Shown here one piece after another: positions 45,274 through 54,838 of a stretch of 64,000 bases of DNA. A model generated the notes under the pieces. It was not told the origin of the DNA. It searched no databases and saw nothing but the letters and a program-made list of their open reading frames with translations. Origin of the DNA: Lentzea sp. NBRC 102530 (lineage in GTDB: Bacteria; Actinomycetota; Actinomycetes; Mycobacteriales; Pseudonocardiaceae); assembly GCF_030269365.1 (NCBI RefSeq), contig NZ_BSTF01000001.1, forward strand, positions 806,001 to 870,000, given 5' to 3'. Numbering within the stretch: the first letter of the stretch is position 1; each line of letters begins with the position of its first letter. Position numbers and translations under genes: made by a program.

Positions 45274-46488
45274 TCAGGCGCGTCGCTTGGTCCACACGTC
45301 GTAGGCGACGGCCGCGAGCAGGACGAGACCCTTCACGAGCATCACGCGTTCGCTGGGCGCGCCGATCAGCGACATACCGTTGTTGATCACGCCCATGATC
45401 AGGCCGCCGGTGATGGCGCCGACGACCTTGCCGACGCCGCCCTGCACCGCCGCGCCGCCGATGAAAGCGGCCGCGATGGCGTCGAGCTCGAACGACATGC
45501 CCGCGGTCGGACCGGCCTGGTTGAGGCGGCCCGCGAAGATCACGCCGGCGAGGCCCGCCAGCGCGCCCATGTTGACGAACACCCAGAACGTGACGGCCTT
45601 GACCTTCACACCGGATAGCGTGGCGGCCTGCAGGTTGCCGCCGATCGAGTAGATGTGCCGGCCGAACACGGAGTTGTTCGCCATCAACGAGTAGCCGAGC
45701 GTCAGCGCCGCCAGCAGCACCAGCACCCACGGCAGGTTGCGGAACCGGGCGAGCTGCACGACGACCGCCATCACGACGACGGCCACGCCCGCGATCTTGA
45801 GCACGAACACCGGCATCGGGTCGACGGTCTGGCCGTAGCCGAGCCTGGCCACGCGCTTGCGCCACTGCGACAGTGCGAACCCGGCCACGCACGCGAGCCC
45901 GGCGAGCAGGCTCACCAGGTCGGCGCCGCCGAGCGGACCGAGGCCGACGTTGCCGAGGTAGCCGCCGGTGAACCCGTTCGCGAGCGAGCGGATCTCGTCG
46001 GGGAACGGCCCGATGCCCTGGTTGCCCAGCGTGCTCATGGTGAGGGCCCGGAACACGAGCATGCCCGCCAGCGTGACGATGAACGCGGGAATGCCGAAGT
46101 ACGCGATCCAGTAGCCCTGTGCGGCACCGATCAGCGCGCCCGCCAGCAACGTCAGCAGCACCGCCAGCGGCCACGGCAGTCCCCATTGGACGGTCAGCAC
46201 CGCGCAGACCGCACCCGTCAGGGCCACCGTCGAACCGACCGAGAGGTCGATGTGCCCGCCGATGATCACCAGGATCATGCCGATCGCGAGGATCAGCACG
46301 TAGGAGTTCTGCACGACGATGTTCGAGATGTTCTGCGGCTGCAACAGGTCGCCGCCTGTCAGCACCGTGAACAACACGACGATCAAGGCGAACGCGACGT
46401 AGATGCCCGACTGTCGCAGGTTGATCGAGAGCCGCCGGGACTCCGCCGGCGACGCGGTGCCCCGGGCGGGCGCGGTCTTCGTGGTCAT
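45274..46488 (-). CDS. mmsB: Monosaccharide ABC transporter permease (MmsB/GguB type)
   Basis: A 404-residue permease with about 10-12 membrane segments, of the CUT2 family that imports arabinose, galactose or xylose. The conserved [20 protein letters not shown], the [18 protein letters not shown] segment and [24 protein letters not shown] are present. Its ATG overlaps the ATPase stop codon by four bases and the GH43 gene follows after 18 bases. Confidence 0.94.
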   Translation of the reverse strand: MTTKTAPARGTASPAESRRLSINLRQSGIYVAFALIVVLFTVLTGGDLLQPQNISNIVVQNSYVLILAIGMILVIIGGHIDLSVGSTVALTGAVCAVLTVQWGLPWPLAVLLTLLAGALIGAAQGYWIAYFGIPAFIVTLAGMLVFRALTMSTLGNQGIGPFPDEIRSLANGFTGGYLGNVGLGPLGGADLVSLLAGLACVAGFALSQWRKRVARLGYGQTVDPMPVFVLKIAGVAVVVMAVVVQLARFRNLPWVLVLLAALTLGYSLMANNSVFGRHIYSIGGNLQAATLSGVKVKAVTFWVFVNMGALAGLAGVIFAGRLNQAGPTAGMSFELDAIAAAFIGGAAVQGGVGKVVGAITGGLIMGVINNGMSLIGAPSERVMLVKGLVLLAAVAYDVWTKRRA

Positions 46489-48011
46489 GAGCCCTGTCCT
46501 CGCGTCATGTACTGCATCAGGCGTTCCTGCGTGGCCTCTTCGCGGCTGACCTCACCGGTGACGCGGCCCTCGGACAGCGCGTACACGCGGTCGCACAGGC
46601 CGAGCAGCTCCGGCAGTTCCGAGGAGATCACCAGCACCGCGCGGCCCTGGGCGGCGAGGTCGTTGATGATCGAGTAGATCTCGTACTTGGCACCGACGTC
46701 GATGCCGCGCGTCGGTTCGTCGAGGATCAGCACGTCCGGGTCGGTGAACATCCACTTGGCCAGCACGACCTTCTGCTGGTTGCCGCCGGAGAGCGTGCCC
46801 GTCGGCGTCGACACGGTCCGCGTCCTGATGCCCATCGACCTGCGGAACCGCTCGGCGACCGAGTTCTCCTCGTTCTCGTTCACCCAGCCGCGGTTCGCGA
46901 GCTTGTCCAGGGCGGCGGCGGAGACGTTGCGCTGCACGTTCTCGATCAGGTTGAGCCCGTAGCGCTTGCGGTCCTCGCTCACGTACGCGAGGCCGTGGTC
47001 GATGGCGGCGCGCACGGTGCGCGTGTCGATCTCCCGGCCGTCCTTGACCACGCGCCCGGAGATCCCGACGCCGTAGGTGCGGCCGAACACGCTCATGGCG
47101 AGTTCGGTGCGGCCCGCGCCCATCAGGCCCGCGAGACCGACGATCTCGCCGCGCCGCAACGACAGCGTGGCGTCGTCGACGACCTTGCGGTCGGGCTGGG
47201 CTGGGCTGTGCACCGTCCAGTTCTCGATGCGCAGCACCTCCTCGCCGATGTCGGGCGTGCGCGGCGGGAACCGGTCGTCGAGGTCGCGGCCGACCATGCC
47301 CGCGATGATCCGTTCCTCGCTCAGCCCCTCGGCGGGCAGCGTCTCGATCGTCCTGCCGTCGCGCAGCACCGTGACGGTGTCGGCGATCCTCGTGACCTCG
47401 CCCAGCTTGTGGGAGATGATCACCGACGTCACGCCCTCCGACCGCAGCCCGTCGAGCAGGTCGAGCAGGTGCTGCGAGTCGTCGTCGTTGAGCGCGGCGG
47501 TCGGCTCGTCGAGGATGAGGAGGCGGACCTCCTTCGACAGCGCCTTGGCGATCTCGACCAGTTGCTGCTTGCCGACGCCCAGGTCGTTCACCGGGGTGGT
47601 CGGGCTCTCCCGCAGTCCCACCCGGTCGAGCAGCTGCTGGGCCTCGTGGTTGGTGCGGTTCCAGTCGACGAAGCCGCGCCGCGCCCTCTCGTTGCCCAGG
47701 AACAGGTTCTCGGCGACGGAGAGCTGGCCGCACAACGCCAGCTCCTGGTGGATGATCACGATGCCGCGCCGCTCGCTGTCGCGGACGCCCTGGAACGCGC
47801 ACGGCTCGCCCTCGAAGAGGATGTCGCCCTCGTACGTGCCGTGCGGGTGCACCCCGGACAGCACCTTCATCAGCGTGGACTTGCCCGCGCCGTTCTCTCC
47901 GCAGATCGCGTGGATCTCACCGCGCCGCACGGTCAGCGAGACCTCGTGCAGCGCGGTGACCCCGGCGAACCTCTTGGTGATGTCGCGCATCACCAGGACT
48001 TCTTCGGACAC
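46485..48011 (-). CDS. mmsA: Monosaccharide ABC transporter ATPase (MmsA/GguA type)
   Basis: A 508-residue double ATPase typical of CUT2 sugar importers. The first half has Walker [10 protein letters not shown], signature [15 protein letters not shown] and Walker [12 protein letters not shown]. The second half has a degenerate Walker A (GLMGAGRTE), signature [14 protein letters not shown] and Walker [13 protein letters not shown]. It follows the binding-protein gene by five bases and overlaps the permease start. Confidence 0.96.
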   Translation of the reverse strand: MSEEVLVMRDITKRFAGVTALHEVSLTVRRGEIHAICGENGAGKSTLMKVLSGVHPHGTYEGDILFEGEPCAFQGVRDSERRGIVIIHQELALCGQLSVAENLFLGNERARRGFVDWNRTNHEAQQLLDRVGLRESPTTPVNDLGVGKQQLVEIAKALSKEVRLLILDEPTAALNDDDSQHLLDLLDGLRSEGVTSVIISHKLGEVTRIADTVTVLRDGRTIETLPAEGLSEERIIAGMVGRDLDDRFPPRTPDIGEEVLRIENWTVHSPAQPDRKVVDDATLSLRRGEIVGLAGLMGAGRTELAMSVFGRTYGVGISGRVVKDGREIDTRTVRAAIDHGLAYVSEDRKRYGLNLIENVQRNVSAAALDKLANRGWVNENEENSVAERFRRSMGIRTRTVSTPTGTLSGGNQQKVVLAKWMFTDPDVLILDEPTRGIDVGAKYEIYSIINDLAAQGRAVLVISSELPELLGLCDRVYALSEGRVTGEVSREEATQERLMQYMTRGQGS

Positions 48012-48016
48012 GTGAA

Positions 48017-49102
48017 CTACCTGAGCTGGTCGGCGGTGTAGTAGCCGGAGTCGACGAGTTCCTTCTGGTAGTTCGCCTTGTCCACCGGAACGGGCTGGAG
48101 CAGGAACGACGGGACGACCTTGACGCCGTTGTTGTAGTCGGTGGTGTTGTTGACCTCGGGCTTGGAGCCCTTGAGCAGCGAGTCGGCCATCTTCGACGCG
48201 ACGTCGGTGAGCTGGCGGAGGTCCTTGAAGATCGTGGAGTACTGCTCACCCGCGATGATCGACTTCACCGAGGCGACCTGCGCGTCCTGGCCGGTCACGA
48301 TCGGGAGCGCCTGGCCGTTCGTGCCGTAGCCGTTGCTCCGGAGCGCGGAGATGATGCCGATCGAGATGCCGTCGAACGGGGAGAGGACCCCGTCGACCTT
48401 GGCGCTGCCGTAGGTCGAGGTGATCAGGTCCTCCATGCGCTTCTGCGCGGTGGCCGGGTCCCAGCGCAGGATCGCGACGGTGTTGAAGTCCTTCTGGCCC
48501 GACTTCACGACGAGCTTGCCCTGGTCGATCAGCGGCTGGAGGACGGACATCGCGCCGTTGAAGAAGAACGTCGCGTTGTTGTCGTCGGACGACCCGGCGA
48601 ACAGCTCGATGTTGAAGGGGCCCTCGCCCTTCGTCTTCAGCCCGGCCAGCAGCGAGTTCGCCTGCTGCACGCCGACCTTGAAGTTGTCGAACGTCGCGTA
48701 GTAGTCGACGTTCGGGGTGTTGAGGAGCAGACGGTCGTAGGAGATCACCGGGATCTTCGCGTCCGCGGCCTGCTGCAACTGCGAGCTGAGGGACTTGCCG
48801 TCGATCGAGGCGACGATCAGCAGCTTGACGCCCTTGGTGATCTGGTTCTCGATCTGGTTGGCCTGGGTGGGGATGCTGTCTTCTGCGTACTGCAGGTCGA
48901 CCTTGTAGCCCTTGGCCTCGAGCGACTTCTTGAGGCTGTCGCCGTCGCGGACCCACCGCTCGGACGACCGGGTGGGCATGGTGACGCCGACCAGGGCGCC
49001 TTCCCCCGAGGTGGTCTGCTGGTCGACTGTCTTCTCCGTTGAACCGCACGCGGCGAGGGCGATGGCGAGTGCGGTGGTCGCCGCGATCCGGGCAAGCCTC
49101 AT
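48017..49102 (-). CDS. chvE: Monosaccharide-binding lipoprotein (ChvE-like)
   Basis: A 361-residue extracellular binding lipoprotein with lipobox LAAC (Cys19). The ATG at 49102 is preferred over an upstream in-frame start because GAGGAG precedes it and the lipoprotein signal begins there. The domain shows [53 protein letters not shown] and [26 protein letters not shown], all typical of ChvE-like arabinose/galactose/xylose binders. It heads the five-gene import operon and its promoter carries two arabinose-type sites. Confidence 0.95.
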   Translation of the reverse strand: MRLARIAATTALAIALAACGSTEKTVDQQTTSGEGALVGVTMPTRSSERWVRDGDSLKKSLEAKGYKVDLQYAEDSIPTQANQIENQITKGVKLLIVASIDGKSLSSQLQQAADAKIPVISYDRLLLNTPNVDYYATFDNFKVGVQQANSLLAGLKTKGEGPFNIELFAGSSDDNNATFFFNGAMSVLQPLIDQGKLVVKSGQKDFNTVAILRWDPATAQKRMEDLITSTYGSAKVDGVLSPFDGISIGIISALRSNGYGTNGQALPIVTGQDAQVASVKSIIAGEQYSTIFKDLRQLTDVASKMADSLLKGSKPEVNNTTDYNNGVKVVPSFLLQPVPVDKANYQKELVDSGYYTADQLR

Positions 49103-49149
49103 TGCTTCTCCTCGATGGCACCGACAGGCAACAGTGCTGTAGGCGGCGA

Positions 49150-49177
49150 GTGTTATCGCTAACAACTGGGCCGTCAA
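49150..49177 (-). promoter_or_regulatory. chvE promoter overlapped by an arabinose-type operator
   Basis: Read on the minus strand, TTGACG (49177-49172), a 16-bp spacer and TAACAC (49155-49150) form the promoter. The operator TGTTATCGCTAACA (49151-49164) covers the -10 box and part of the spacer. Confidence 0.75.
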
Positions 49178-49206
49178 GTTCCATCTGGATAACGCCAGGT
49201 CGTACC

Positions 49207-49233
49207 TGTTAACGCTCACAGGGAGCGTTCCCG
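49207..49233. promoter_or_regulatory. Abutting arabinose-type and CebR-like operators
   Basis: TGTTAACGCTCACA (49207-49220) shares its last base with AGGGAGCGTTCCCG (49220-49233), a three-mismatch CebR-like site. The pair lies 30 bp upstream of the chvE -35 box and could bring two repressors to one promoter. Confidence 0.55.
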
Positions 49234-49248
49234 AACGGGAGCGGGGCG

Positions 49249-49670
49249 GTTGTTGCTGGAGGTGTGGTGCGTTTGTTGCCGCCTCGGGTGGTGGCGGGGT
49301 GGCTGTGGCTGGAGGTGTGGTGCGTCTGTCGCAACCCGAGGTGTTGGCGGGGTCGCTGTCGCCAGGGACGCTGCGGGTCTGCCGCTACTCCGGTTGACGG
49401 CGGGCCGCTGTGGCCGGAGGTGTGGTGCGCGTGTCGCAACCCGAAGTGTTAGCGGGGTCGCTGTCTCCGGGGACGCCGCGCGTCTGCCGTTACCTCGGGT
49501 GACGGCGGGCCGCTGTGGCCGCGAGCGCGGTGCGCTTGTCGCCACCTGAGGTGACGACGAGGCTGCTGTCACCAGAAACGCTGCGCGTCTGCCGCCACCT
49601 CGGGTGGCGACACGGCCGCTGTCGCCGGAAAAGCGGTGCGCCCGCCGCCACCTCAGGTGACGACGGGCGC
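49249..49670. repeat. Eight tandem units of about 53 bp
   Basis: Unit starts are at 49249, 49302, 49355, 49407, 49460, 49512, 49565 and 49618, giving lengths 53, 53, 52, 53, 52, 53, 53 and about 53. Each unit opens with a GCTGTSGCC-like block and contains GTGCGYNTGTCGC and an ACCTSRGGTG core. The last four contain near-palindromes such as CACCTGAGGTG. Units 2 and 4 and units 3 and 5 are most alike, so a two-unit 105-bp period is superimposed. The array begins 17 bases beyond the GH9 stop codon, so GH9 transcripts run into it. Confidence 0.85.
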
Positions 49671-49686
49671 ACATCCCTGGTGCGGG

Positions 49687-52257
49687 TCAGACGGTCCGGC
49701 AGGTCTTCCCGTTGATCGCGAAGACGGCCGGATCGGCTCCGGAGCCCGATCCGTTGAATCCGATGTGGACCGACTTGCCGGGGTCCACCTTCCCGTTCCA
49801 CGACATGCTGGCCGCCGTCACGTCCCGGCCGGTCTGCGCCCAGGTCGCGGACCACCCCGCGGTGACCCGTTGCGTGCCGGGCAGCGCGAACCCCAGTTGC
49901 CACGACGTCCACGCGGCCGCACCGGTGTTGGTGATCTTCACCTGCGCGGACAGGCCGTCGTTCCACCGGCCGGCGCTGAAGCTCACCTCGCAGTCGGACT
50001 TCGGCGTCGTGGTGGTGCCGGACTTCTCCGCCGCCCAGCCCGAGACCCAGGCGAGGGCGGAGTTCCAGTTGATCGCCACCTCGTTCACCGAGTAGGCGCC
50101 GATGTCGTCCACCCAGCACTTCTGCTGCGGGCAGCCCGTGAGCAGCCGCTGCGCCACTGGGTCCTGCAACGCGCTGTTCGGGCCGCCGGAGAGCGAACCG
50201 GGCGGCGCGATCGGCAGCGACGGGTCGTTCTGGCGCGCCCAGAAGCGGTGGTGGGCGTTGGTCATCGCCTGGTCGCCGTAACCCGCCACGTACGACGTGC
50301 TGAGCGGGTTGCGGCCGAGGACGTAGTGCAGCGCCTCGAACACGCCGTCGCGGTACTTCGCGGCACCGGTGAAGTCGTGGGCGAGCGCGATCACCTGGGC
50401 GTTGTTCAGGACCGTGGAGTTCGAGCCCCAGACGTACCCGGCGGTGCTGTTGTCGTACGGCGCCGCGTAGCCCATCGCCGCCATGGCCGTGAGGTGCTGG
50501 TCCGCCACGGCGGCGAACGCCGTCTTGATCGCCGAGACGTCCGCGGCGGGCAGGCCGTTCGGTGCCAGGGCGAGGGTGATGTCGCCCAGCGGAGCCGTGC
50601 CGCCCCAGTGGAAACCGCCGCGGTTGAGGCTCGCGGCCTTGTAGTGCGTGGAGCCGGTGACGTCGGTGCGGTAGGCGGCGTCCCCCGTCGTCGCGTACAG
50701 CTCCGAGGCGGCCCAGTAGAACTCGTCGCTCACCGTGTCGTCGCTGTAGGCGCCGCCACCGGTGCCGTCGTTCGGGTCGGCGAGCTTGGCCGGGTTCGCC
50801 TTCGCCGCCGTGTAGGCCTTGCGGGCCGACGCGAGCAACGTCGCCGAGTACGCCGGGTCGATGCCCTTCCACAGCCGGGACGCCTGCGCGGCCACGGCGG
50901 CGAGGTTCAGCGTCGCGGCCGTGCTGGTCGCGGAGAGCCGGCGCGGCTGGTCGTCCAGTTCGGGACGGGTGGGCAGCGCGGTCCAGTTCGCGTCGTGGAC
51001 CTTGTGGTGCGCCATGCCGTCCGGCGCCTGCATCTTCAGCAGGAAGTCGACCTCCCAGCGGGCCTCGTCGAGCAGGTCCGGCACGCCGTTGGCCTTCTCC
51101 GGGATGTTCATCGACCCGTCGCGGTACGCGGTCGCGTCACCGACCCGCGACGCCCGTTCGTAGGCGTTCAGCAGCTGCCAGGTCGCGATGCCGCCGTTGA
51201 CCACGTACTTGCCGTGGTCGCCCGCGTCGTACCAGCCGCCGCGCACGTCGAGCGTGTAGCCGCAGGCGAGGTCCGCGCGGCACGGCACGTTGTTGTCACC
51301 CTGGTTCGGCGCCACGTTCAGGTGTGCTGCCGGGCGTGCGTACTCCTCGCCGACGTACTGCGCGTCGATCGGCGTTCCGCTGCGCTGGTGGTAGAAGAAC
51401 GCGAGCGAGTCGTAGCGCAGCCGCTTGACCGGGTCCGCGGAGATGTCGAACGGGAAGCTCGTGTCCTCGCCGACCGACAACGTGTAGCCGGTGCCCGCCG
51501 TGTCGAACGACGAGAAGTCGATCTGGTGCACCTGGTCGCCGGACGTCGCGTCGGCGCCCTTGGGCGTGCTCTGACCGGTGGCCACGGCCGTGCCCGCCGA
51601 GTTCTTCAGCGTCCAGGTCTGCGGGGTGGTGGCGGCGGACACGAGGGTCGCGCGCTTGGGCAGGCCCGGCACGTACGCCACGAGGTCGACCTGGACCTTC
51701 TTGGCGGGGTTGGGGTTCACGCCGCCGGGCGGCTTCACGCCGCCGACCACCGAGACGTTGTCGACGCAGATCGTGTTGTCGGCCGGCTGCCCACCGAGCT
51801 GGAACGCGACCTGGCCGTTGCCCGCGTCCGGGAAGTCCAAAGTGGATGTGAACGTGAACGAGAACCGCTGCTTGGTCGCGGAGAGCGTGAACTGCTGGCT
51901 CGCGATCCCGCGGTACGGGCTGACGCTCTCGCCGGCGGCGGCCGTGATCGGCTGCGCGGTCGTGGCGTGGGCGTCGAACGAGAAGGTGTAGGACTGGCCG
52001 GTCTCGAACGGGACGCCGTTCTGGCCGATCAGCGCGTCCCAGGGGTTCGTCGTGCCGCCGGTGACGGCCGCGCACAACTCCCCGCCGGTGACCCGGTTCG
52101 TCACGCCCGCGCCGGCCCACCAGGGATCGGCGCCGGTGTCGAACGTTCCGTTGAGCACGCGCTCGTAGTCCGCCGCCGCGGCCGAAGCGTGGAGCGAGGC
52201 CGCCGTGAGCGTCGCGAGCAGGGTCGCGGCGAGCAGGCGAGAGGGTTGCGATCTCAT
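49687..52257 (-). CDS. GH9 cellulase with CBM4, Ig-like and CBM2 domains
   Basis: An 856-residue secreted cellulase. The ATG at 52257 lies just inside the promoter-operator region and starts the signal peptide (to about 28). Order: CBM4 (about 30-170, VLNGTFDTGADPWWAG), a CelD-type Ig domain (about 185-285, VQVDLVAYVPGLPKRA), GH9 (about 290-740) with GGWYDAGDHGKYVVNGG and SVNEVAINWNSALAW (catalytic Glu), and CBM2 (about 755-856). Its linker has only four threonines, unlike the other CBM2 proteins. It is monocistronic with a perfect CebR-type box upstream. Confidence 0.95.
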   Translation of the reverse strand: MRSQPSRLLAATLLATLTAASLHASAAAADYERVLNGTFDTGADPWWAGAGVTNRVTGGELCAAVTGGTTNPWDALIGQNGVPFETGQSYTFSFDAHATTAQPITAAAGESVSPYRGIASQQFTLSATKQRFSFTFTSTLDFPDAGNGQVAFQLGGQPADNTICVDNVSVVGGVKPPGGVNPNPAKKVQVDLVAYVPGLPKRATLVSAATTPQTWTLKNSAGTAVATGQSTPKGADATSGDQVHQIDFSSFDTAGTGYTLSVGEDTSFPFDISADPVKRLRYDSLAFFYHQRSGTPIDAQYVGEEYARPAAHLNVAPNQGDNNVPCRADLACGYTLDVRGGWYDAGDHGKYVVNGGIATWQLLNAYERASRVGDATAYRDGSMNIPEKANGVPDLLDEARWEVDFLLKMQAPDGMAHHKVHDANWTALPTRPELDDQPRRLSATSTAATLNLAAVAAQASRLWKGIDPAYSATLLASARKAYTAAKANPAKLADPNDGTGGGAYSDDTVSDEFYWAASELYATTGDAAYRTDVTGSTHYKAASLNRGGFHWGGTAPLGDITLALAPNGLPAADVSAIKTAFAAVADQHLTAMAAMGYAAPYDNSTAGYVWGSNSTVLNNAQVIALAHDFTGAAKYRDGVFEALHYVLGRNPLSTSYVAGYGDQAMTNAHHRFWARQNDPSLPIAPPGSLSGGPNSALQDPVAQRLLTGCPQQKCWVDDIGAYSVNEVAINWNSALAWVSGWAAEKSGTTTTPKSDCEVSFSAGRWNDGLSAQVKITNTGAAAWTSWQLGFALPGTQRVTAGWSATWAQTGRDVTAASMSWNGKVDPGKSVHIGFNGSGSGADPAVFAINGKTCRTV

Positions 52258-52293
52258 GGTCTTGAAGGTCTCCGTCCACGTCGACAGGGCTTC

Positions 52294-52307
52294 TGGGAGC
52301 GCTCCCA
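52294..52307. promoter_or_regulatory. Perfect CebR-type operator of the GH9 gene (TGGGAGCGCTCCCA)
   Basis: It lies 36 bp upstream of the GH9 start codon. On the minus strand a TACGGT -10-like box is just upstream, the same arrangement as at the GH48 promoter. Confidence 0.85.
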
Positions 52308-52389
52308 GGCGACCGTAGGACGACTCGGCCGAAGGCGGCAAGGCCTGTGCGTCGTTCGACGCAGGATTCGACTCGACGTGAACCGGGTG

Positions 52390-52989
52390 TCAGCCGAGAA
52401 GGCGGTCGAGGAGGTCGTGCCACCCGGCTTCGATCCGCTCCAGCGGCATGCCGTGCGTGCGGACGAGGTGGTCGGCCAGCACGACCTCCACCGACGCCAG
52501 CAGCGTGTGGGCGAGGAGGCCGGCGTCCGCGTCCGGGAGGACCTCGGTCAGCAGCAGTGCGACGTGCCGGTGCCGCAACCGGTTGGCGGGGACGGCGTAG
52601 CGGTGGTCGGGCGGCGGCTCGGCCGCGAGGTAGAGGTCGAGGTGCGCGTGCTCGTGGCGCAGCAGGGCCGGGCCGAACGCCCTGAGCCGCGCCGCCGCGT
52701 CCGCGCCGGGGCCGAGCGGAGGCGGTCCGCTCAGGAACGCCTGCTGGAACTGGATCTCGGCGTGGTCGAGCAACGCCCGGAGCAGCCCGTTGCGGTCGCC
52801 GAAGCGCCGCGACACCGTGCCCTTGCCGACGCCGGCCTCGGTCGCCACGGACTCCATCGTGATCGCCGCCGCGCCGCGGTCCGCCGCGATCCTGGCGGCC
52901 GCGTCCAGCAGCAACGCGCGGTTGCGCACCGCGTCGGCGCGCAGGCGCCCCTCGGGGCCGGCGAGGGGGATCGGTGTGCTGTCGATCAC
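52390..52989 (-). CDS. TetR-family regulator
   Basis: A 199-residue regulator with the TetR helix-turn-helix LLLDAAARIAADRGAAAITM and SVATEAGVGKGTVSRRFGDR (about residues 26-69) and an all-helical ligand domain. The GTVSRRFGDRNGLLRALLDHAE stretch is typical of small actinobacterial TetR proteins. It is divergent from the flavin reductase gene at 53076 (86-bp gap) and probably represses it. It appears unrelated to polysaccharide use. Confidence 0.9.
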   Translation of the reverse strand: MIDSTPIPLAGPEGRLRADAVRNRALLLDAAARIAADRGAAAITMESVATEAGVGKGTVSRRFGDRNGLLRALLDHAEIQFQQAFLSGPPPLGPGADAAARLRAFGPALLRHEHAHLDLYLAAEPPPDHRYAVPANRLRHRHVALLLTEVLPDADAGLLAHTLLASVEVVLADHLVRTHGMPLERIEAGWHDLLDRLLG

Positions 52990-53075
52990 CTCCGCAGCCT
53001 AGCCGGAAGATAACCGGGCCGCGTCCCGTTTAGGGTGTATTCGTTCCACCACTGTCTGCACCTGGGAGTCACGTC

Positions 53076-53633
53076 ATGGCCGTCCGCATCCTCACCCTCG
53101 TCGGCAGCCTCCGGTCGGGTTCGCACAACCGCAGGCTCGCCGAGGCCGCGGTCCAGATCTCCCCGGACCACGTCGAGATCGGGCTGTTCGAGGACCTGGG
53201 CACCATCCCGTTCTACAACGAGGACATCGACGCCGAGGGCACCGTCCCGGCCGCCGCCACGAAGCTGCGCGAGGCCGCGGCGGACGCGGACGCGCTGCTG
53301 CTCGTGTCGCCCGAGTACAACGGCACCATCCCCGCCGTGCTGAAGAACGCCATCGACTGGCTGTCGCGCCCCTACGGCGCGGGTGCCCTGTCGGGCAAGC
53401 CGGTGGCCGTCGTCGGCACCGCCTTCGGCCAGTACGGCGGCGTGTGGGCGCAGGACGAGGCCCGCAAGGCCGTCCGGATCGCCGGTGGCGTGCCCGCCGA
53501 GGACCTGACCCTGTCGATCCCCGGATCGGTCGTGCGCTTCGCCGAGCTGCACCCGGTCGACGACCCCGAGGTCACCGAGAAGCTGTCGGGCGTGATCGAG
53601 GGCCTGGCCGCCCGCGCGACCGCCGCGGTCTGA
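53076..53633 (+). CDS. NADPH-dependent FMN reductase
   Basis: A 185-residue flavodoxin-like oxidoreductase that reduces FMN or quinones with NADPH. The signature LVGSLRSGSHNRRLAEAA (phosphate-binding loop, residues 8-25), the SPEYNGTIPAVLKNAIDWLSRP segment (78-99) and VVGTAFGQYGG are the family hallmarks. It is under the divergent TetR gene, a common quinone- or xenobiotic-response arrangement. Confidence 0.93.
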   Translation: MAVRILTLVGSLRSGSHNRRLAEAAVQISPDHVEIGLFEDLGTIPFYNEDIDAEGTVPAAATKLREAAADADALLLVSPEYNGTIPAVLKNAIDWLSRPYGAGALSGKPVAVVGTAFGQYGGVWAQDEARKAVRIAGGVPAEDLTLSIPGSVVRFAELHPVDDPEVTEKLSGVIEGLAARATAAV

Positions 53634-53755
53634 CCGTCCGGCCAAGGGGCGTTGCCCTGAGCACTCGGCCAGAAGTCCTGTCGGCTTTCGCGAGCGCGCT
53701 TCACATTGCTGGAGTGCACGCGGGGAGCTTTTGTTCACGCTGAGCGCACGCGGGG

Positions 53756-53774
53756 CCCCCGCATGCGGCGGGGG
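53756..53774. terminator. Bidirectional hairpin between convergent genes
   Basis: CCCCCGC (53756-53762) pairs with GCGGGGG (53768-53774) around a 5-base loop, between the flavin reductase and the convergent cebR gene. A direct repeat GCACGCGGGG also lies nearby. Confidence 0.6.
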
Positions 53775-53815
53775 AACGTGAAGCTGGCTCCGGTGGTGTG
53801 GACGGGACTTTTCGG

Positions 53816-54838
53816 TCAGGCGCTCGCGCGGCGCACCAGCGAGGTGGGCAGCAGCACGGACTGCGGCAGCTTCTCCTCGCCGGCGAGTTCCGCGAGCAGG
53901 CGCCAGGTCATGGTCCGGCCGAAGCCCTCCACGTCCTGGCGCACGGTGGTGAGCGGCGGCACGGCGGTGGAGGCGAGCACGGAGTCGTCGAACCCGACCA
54001 CCGCCACGTCGCCGGGCACCCGGTAGCCGCGTTCCTGGAGCACCCGCAACGCCCCGAGCGCCATGATGTCCGCGGCCACGAACACCGCGTCGAGGTCGGG
54101 AGCCCGGCGCAGCAGCTGGAGCATCGCCAGCGCGCCGCTCTCGGGCGTGAAGTCGCCGCTGTGCGCGACGAGGTCGACGGCCATGCCGTGCTCGGCGAGC
54201 CCGCAGCGCCAGCCGCTCAGCCGGTCCATGCCGACGGCCATGTCGTGCGGCCCGGCGATGGTCGCGATCTTCTGGCGTCCCAATGAGATCAGGTACCGGA
54301 CGGCTTCCAGCGCGCCGGTGAAGTTGTCGGCGTCGACGAACGGCACGGAGCCGCCCACGAGCGGACGGCCGCCCACCACGGTGGGCAGCCCCGTCTCGTG
54401 CAACGTCCTCGGCAGCGGGTCCTCGCCGTGCAGGCTCACGACGAGGGCGCCGTCGACGTGCCCGCCGGTGAGGTAGGCGATCTGGTCCTCACCGTCGAGC
54501 GGCTGGTTCATCATCACCAGGAGCTGCACGTGGTGCCCCGCCAGTTCGGCGTGCACCCCGCGCAGGACCCCGGCGAAGAACGGGTCGGCGAGCACCCTGC
54601 TGCCGAGCTCGGAGATCACCAGCGCGATCGCGTTGGCCTTGCTGCCCGCGAGGGTGCGCGCCGCGTGGTTGGGGGAGTACCCGAGCAGGGCGATCGCGCG
54701 GTGCACCGCCTGGCGCGACCGCTCGCTCACGTACTTCTCGCCGTTGATCACCCGCGAGACGGTGGACTTCGACACCCCGGCCACGCGTGCGACCTCCTCG
54801 ATGCGTGGGCCGGGGCGCCGACTCCTGCCCTCCGTCAT
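53816..54838 (-). CDS. cebR: LacI-family cellobiose regulator
   Basis: A 340-residue LacI repressor with HTH EEVARVAGVSKSTVSRVINGEKYVSERSR (from about residue 14), hinge AARTLAGSKANA and a sensor domain with FVAADIMALGALRVLQ and GFDDSVLASTAVPPLTTVRQ. CebR-type repressors bind TGGGAGCGCTCCCA and release it when cellobiose binds. It is the last gene of cebEFG-bglC, and its ATG overlaps the bglC stop, the classic CebR arrangement. A paralogue lies at 59729-60745. Confidence 0.93.
   Translation of the reverse strand: MTEGRSRRPGPRIEEVARVAGVSKSTVSRVINGEKYVSERSRQAVHRAIALLGYSPNHAARTLAGSKANAIALVISELGSRVLADPFFAGVLRGVHAELAGHHVQLLVMMNQPLDGEDQIAYLTGGHVDGALVVSLHGEDPLPRTLHETGLPTVVGGRPLVGGSVPFVDADNFTGALEAVRYLISLGRQKIATIAGPHDMAVGMDRLSGWRCGLAEHGMAVDLVAHSGDFTPESGALAMLQLLRRAPDLDAVFVAADIMALGALRVLQERGYRVPGDVAVVGFDDSVLASTAVPPLTTVRQDVEGFGRTMTWRLLAELAGEEKLPQSVLLPTSLVRRASA

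Larger units (their letters stand above)
49103..49686. other. Intergenic region: chvE promoter, operators and 53-bp repeats
   Basis: 584 bases without a gene. From right to left it holds the eight-unit tandem repeat (49249-49670), a CebR-like site abutting an arabinose-type site (49207-49233), the chvE promoter with a second arabinose-type site (49150-49177), and the chvE leader. Frames that run through the repeat encode only Arg/Ala/Thr-rich low-complexity sequence. Confidence 0.8.

Noticed and set aside
49249..49670. CRISPR array
   Set aside because: The units are contiguous and degenerate, without constant short repeats alternating with unique spacers, and no cas gene is nearby.
49216..49674. 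Open frames running through the 53-bp repeat
   Set aside because: The repeat length is not a multiple of three, and the translations are Arg/Ala/Thr-rich and differ in frame from unit to unit.
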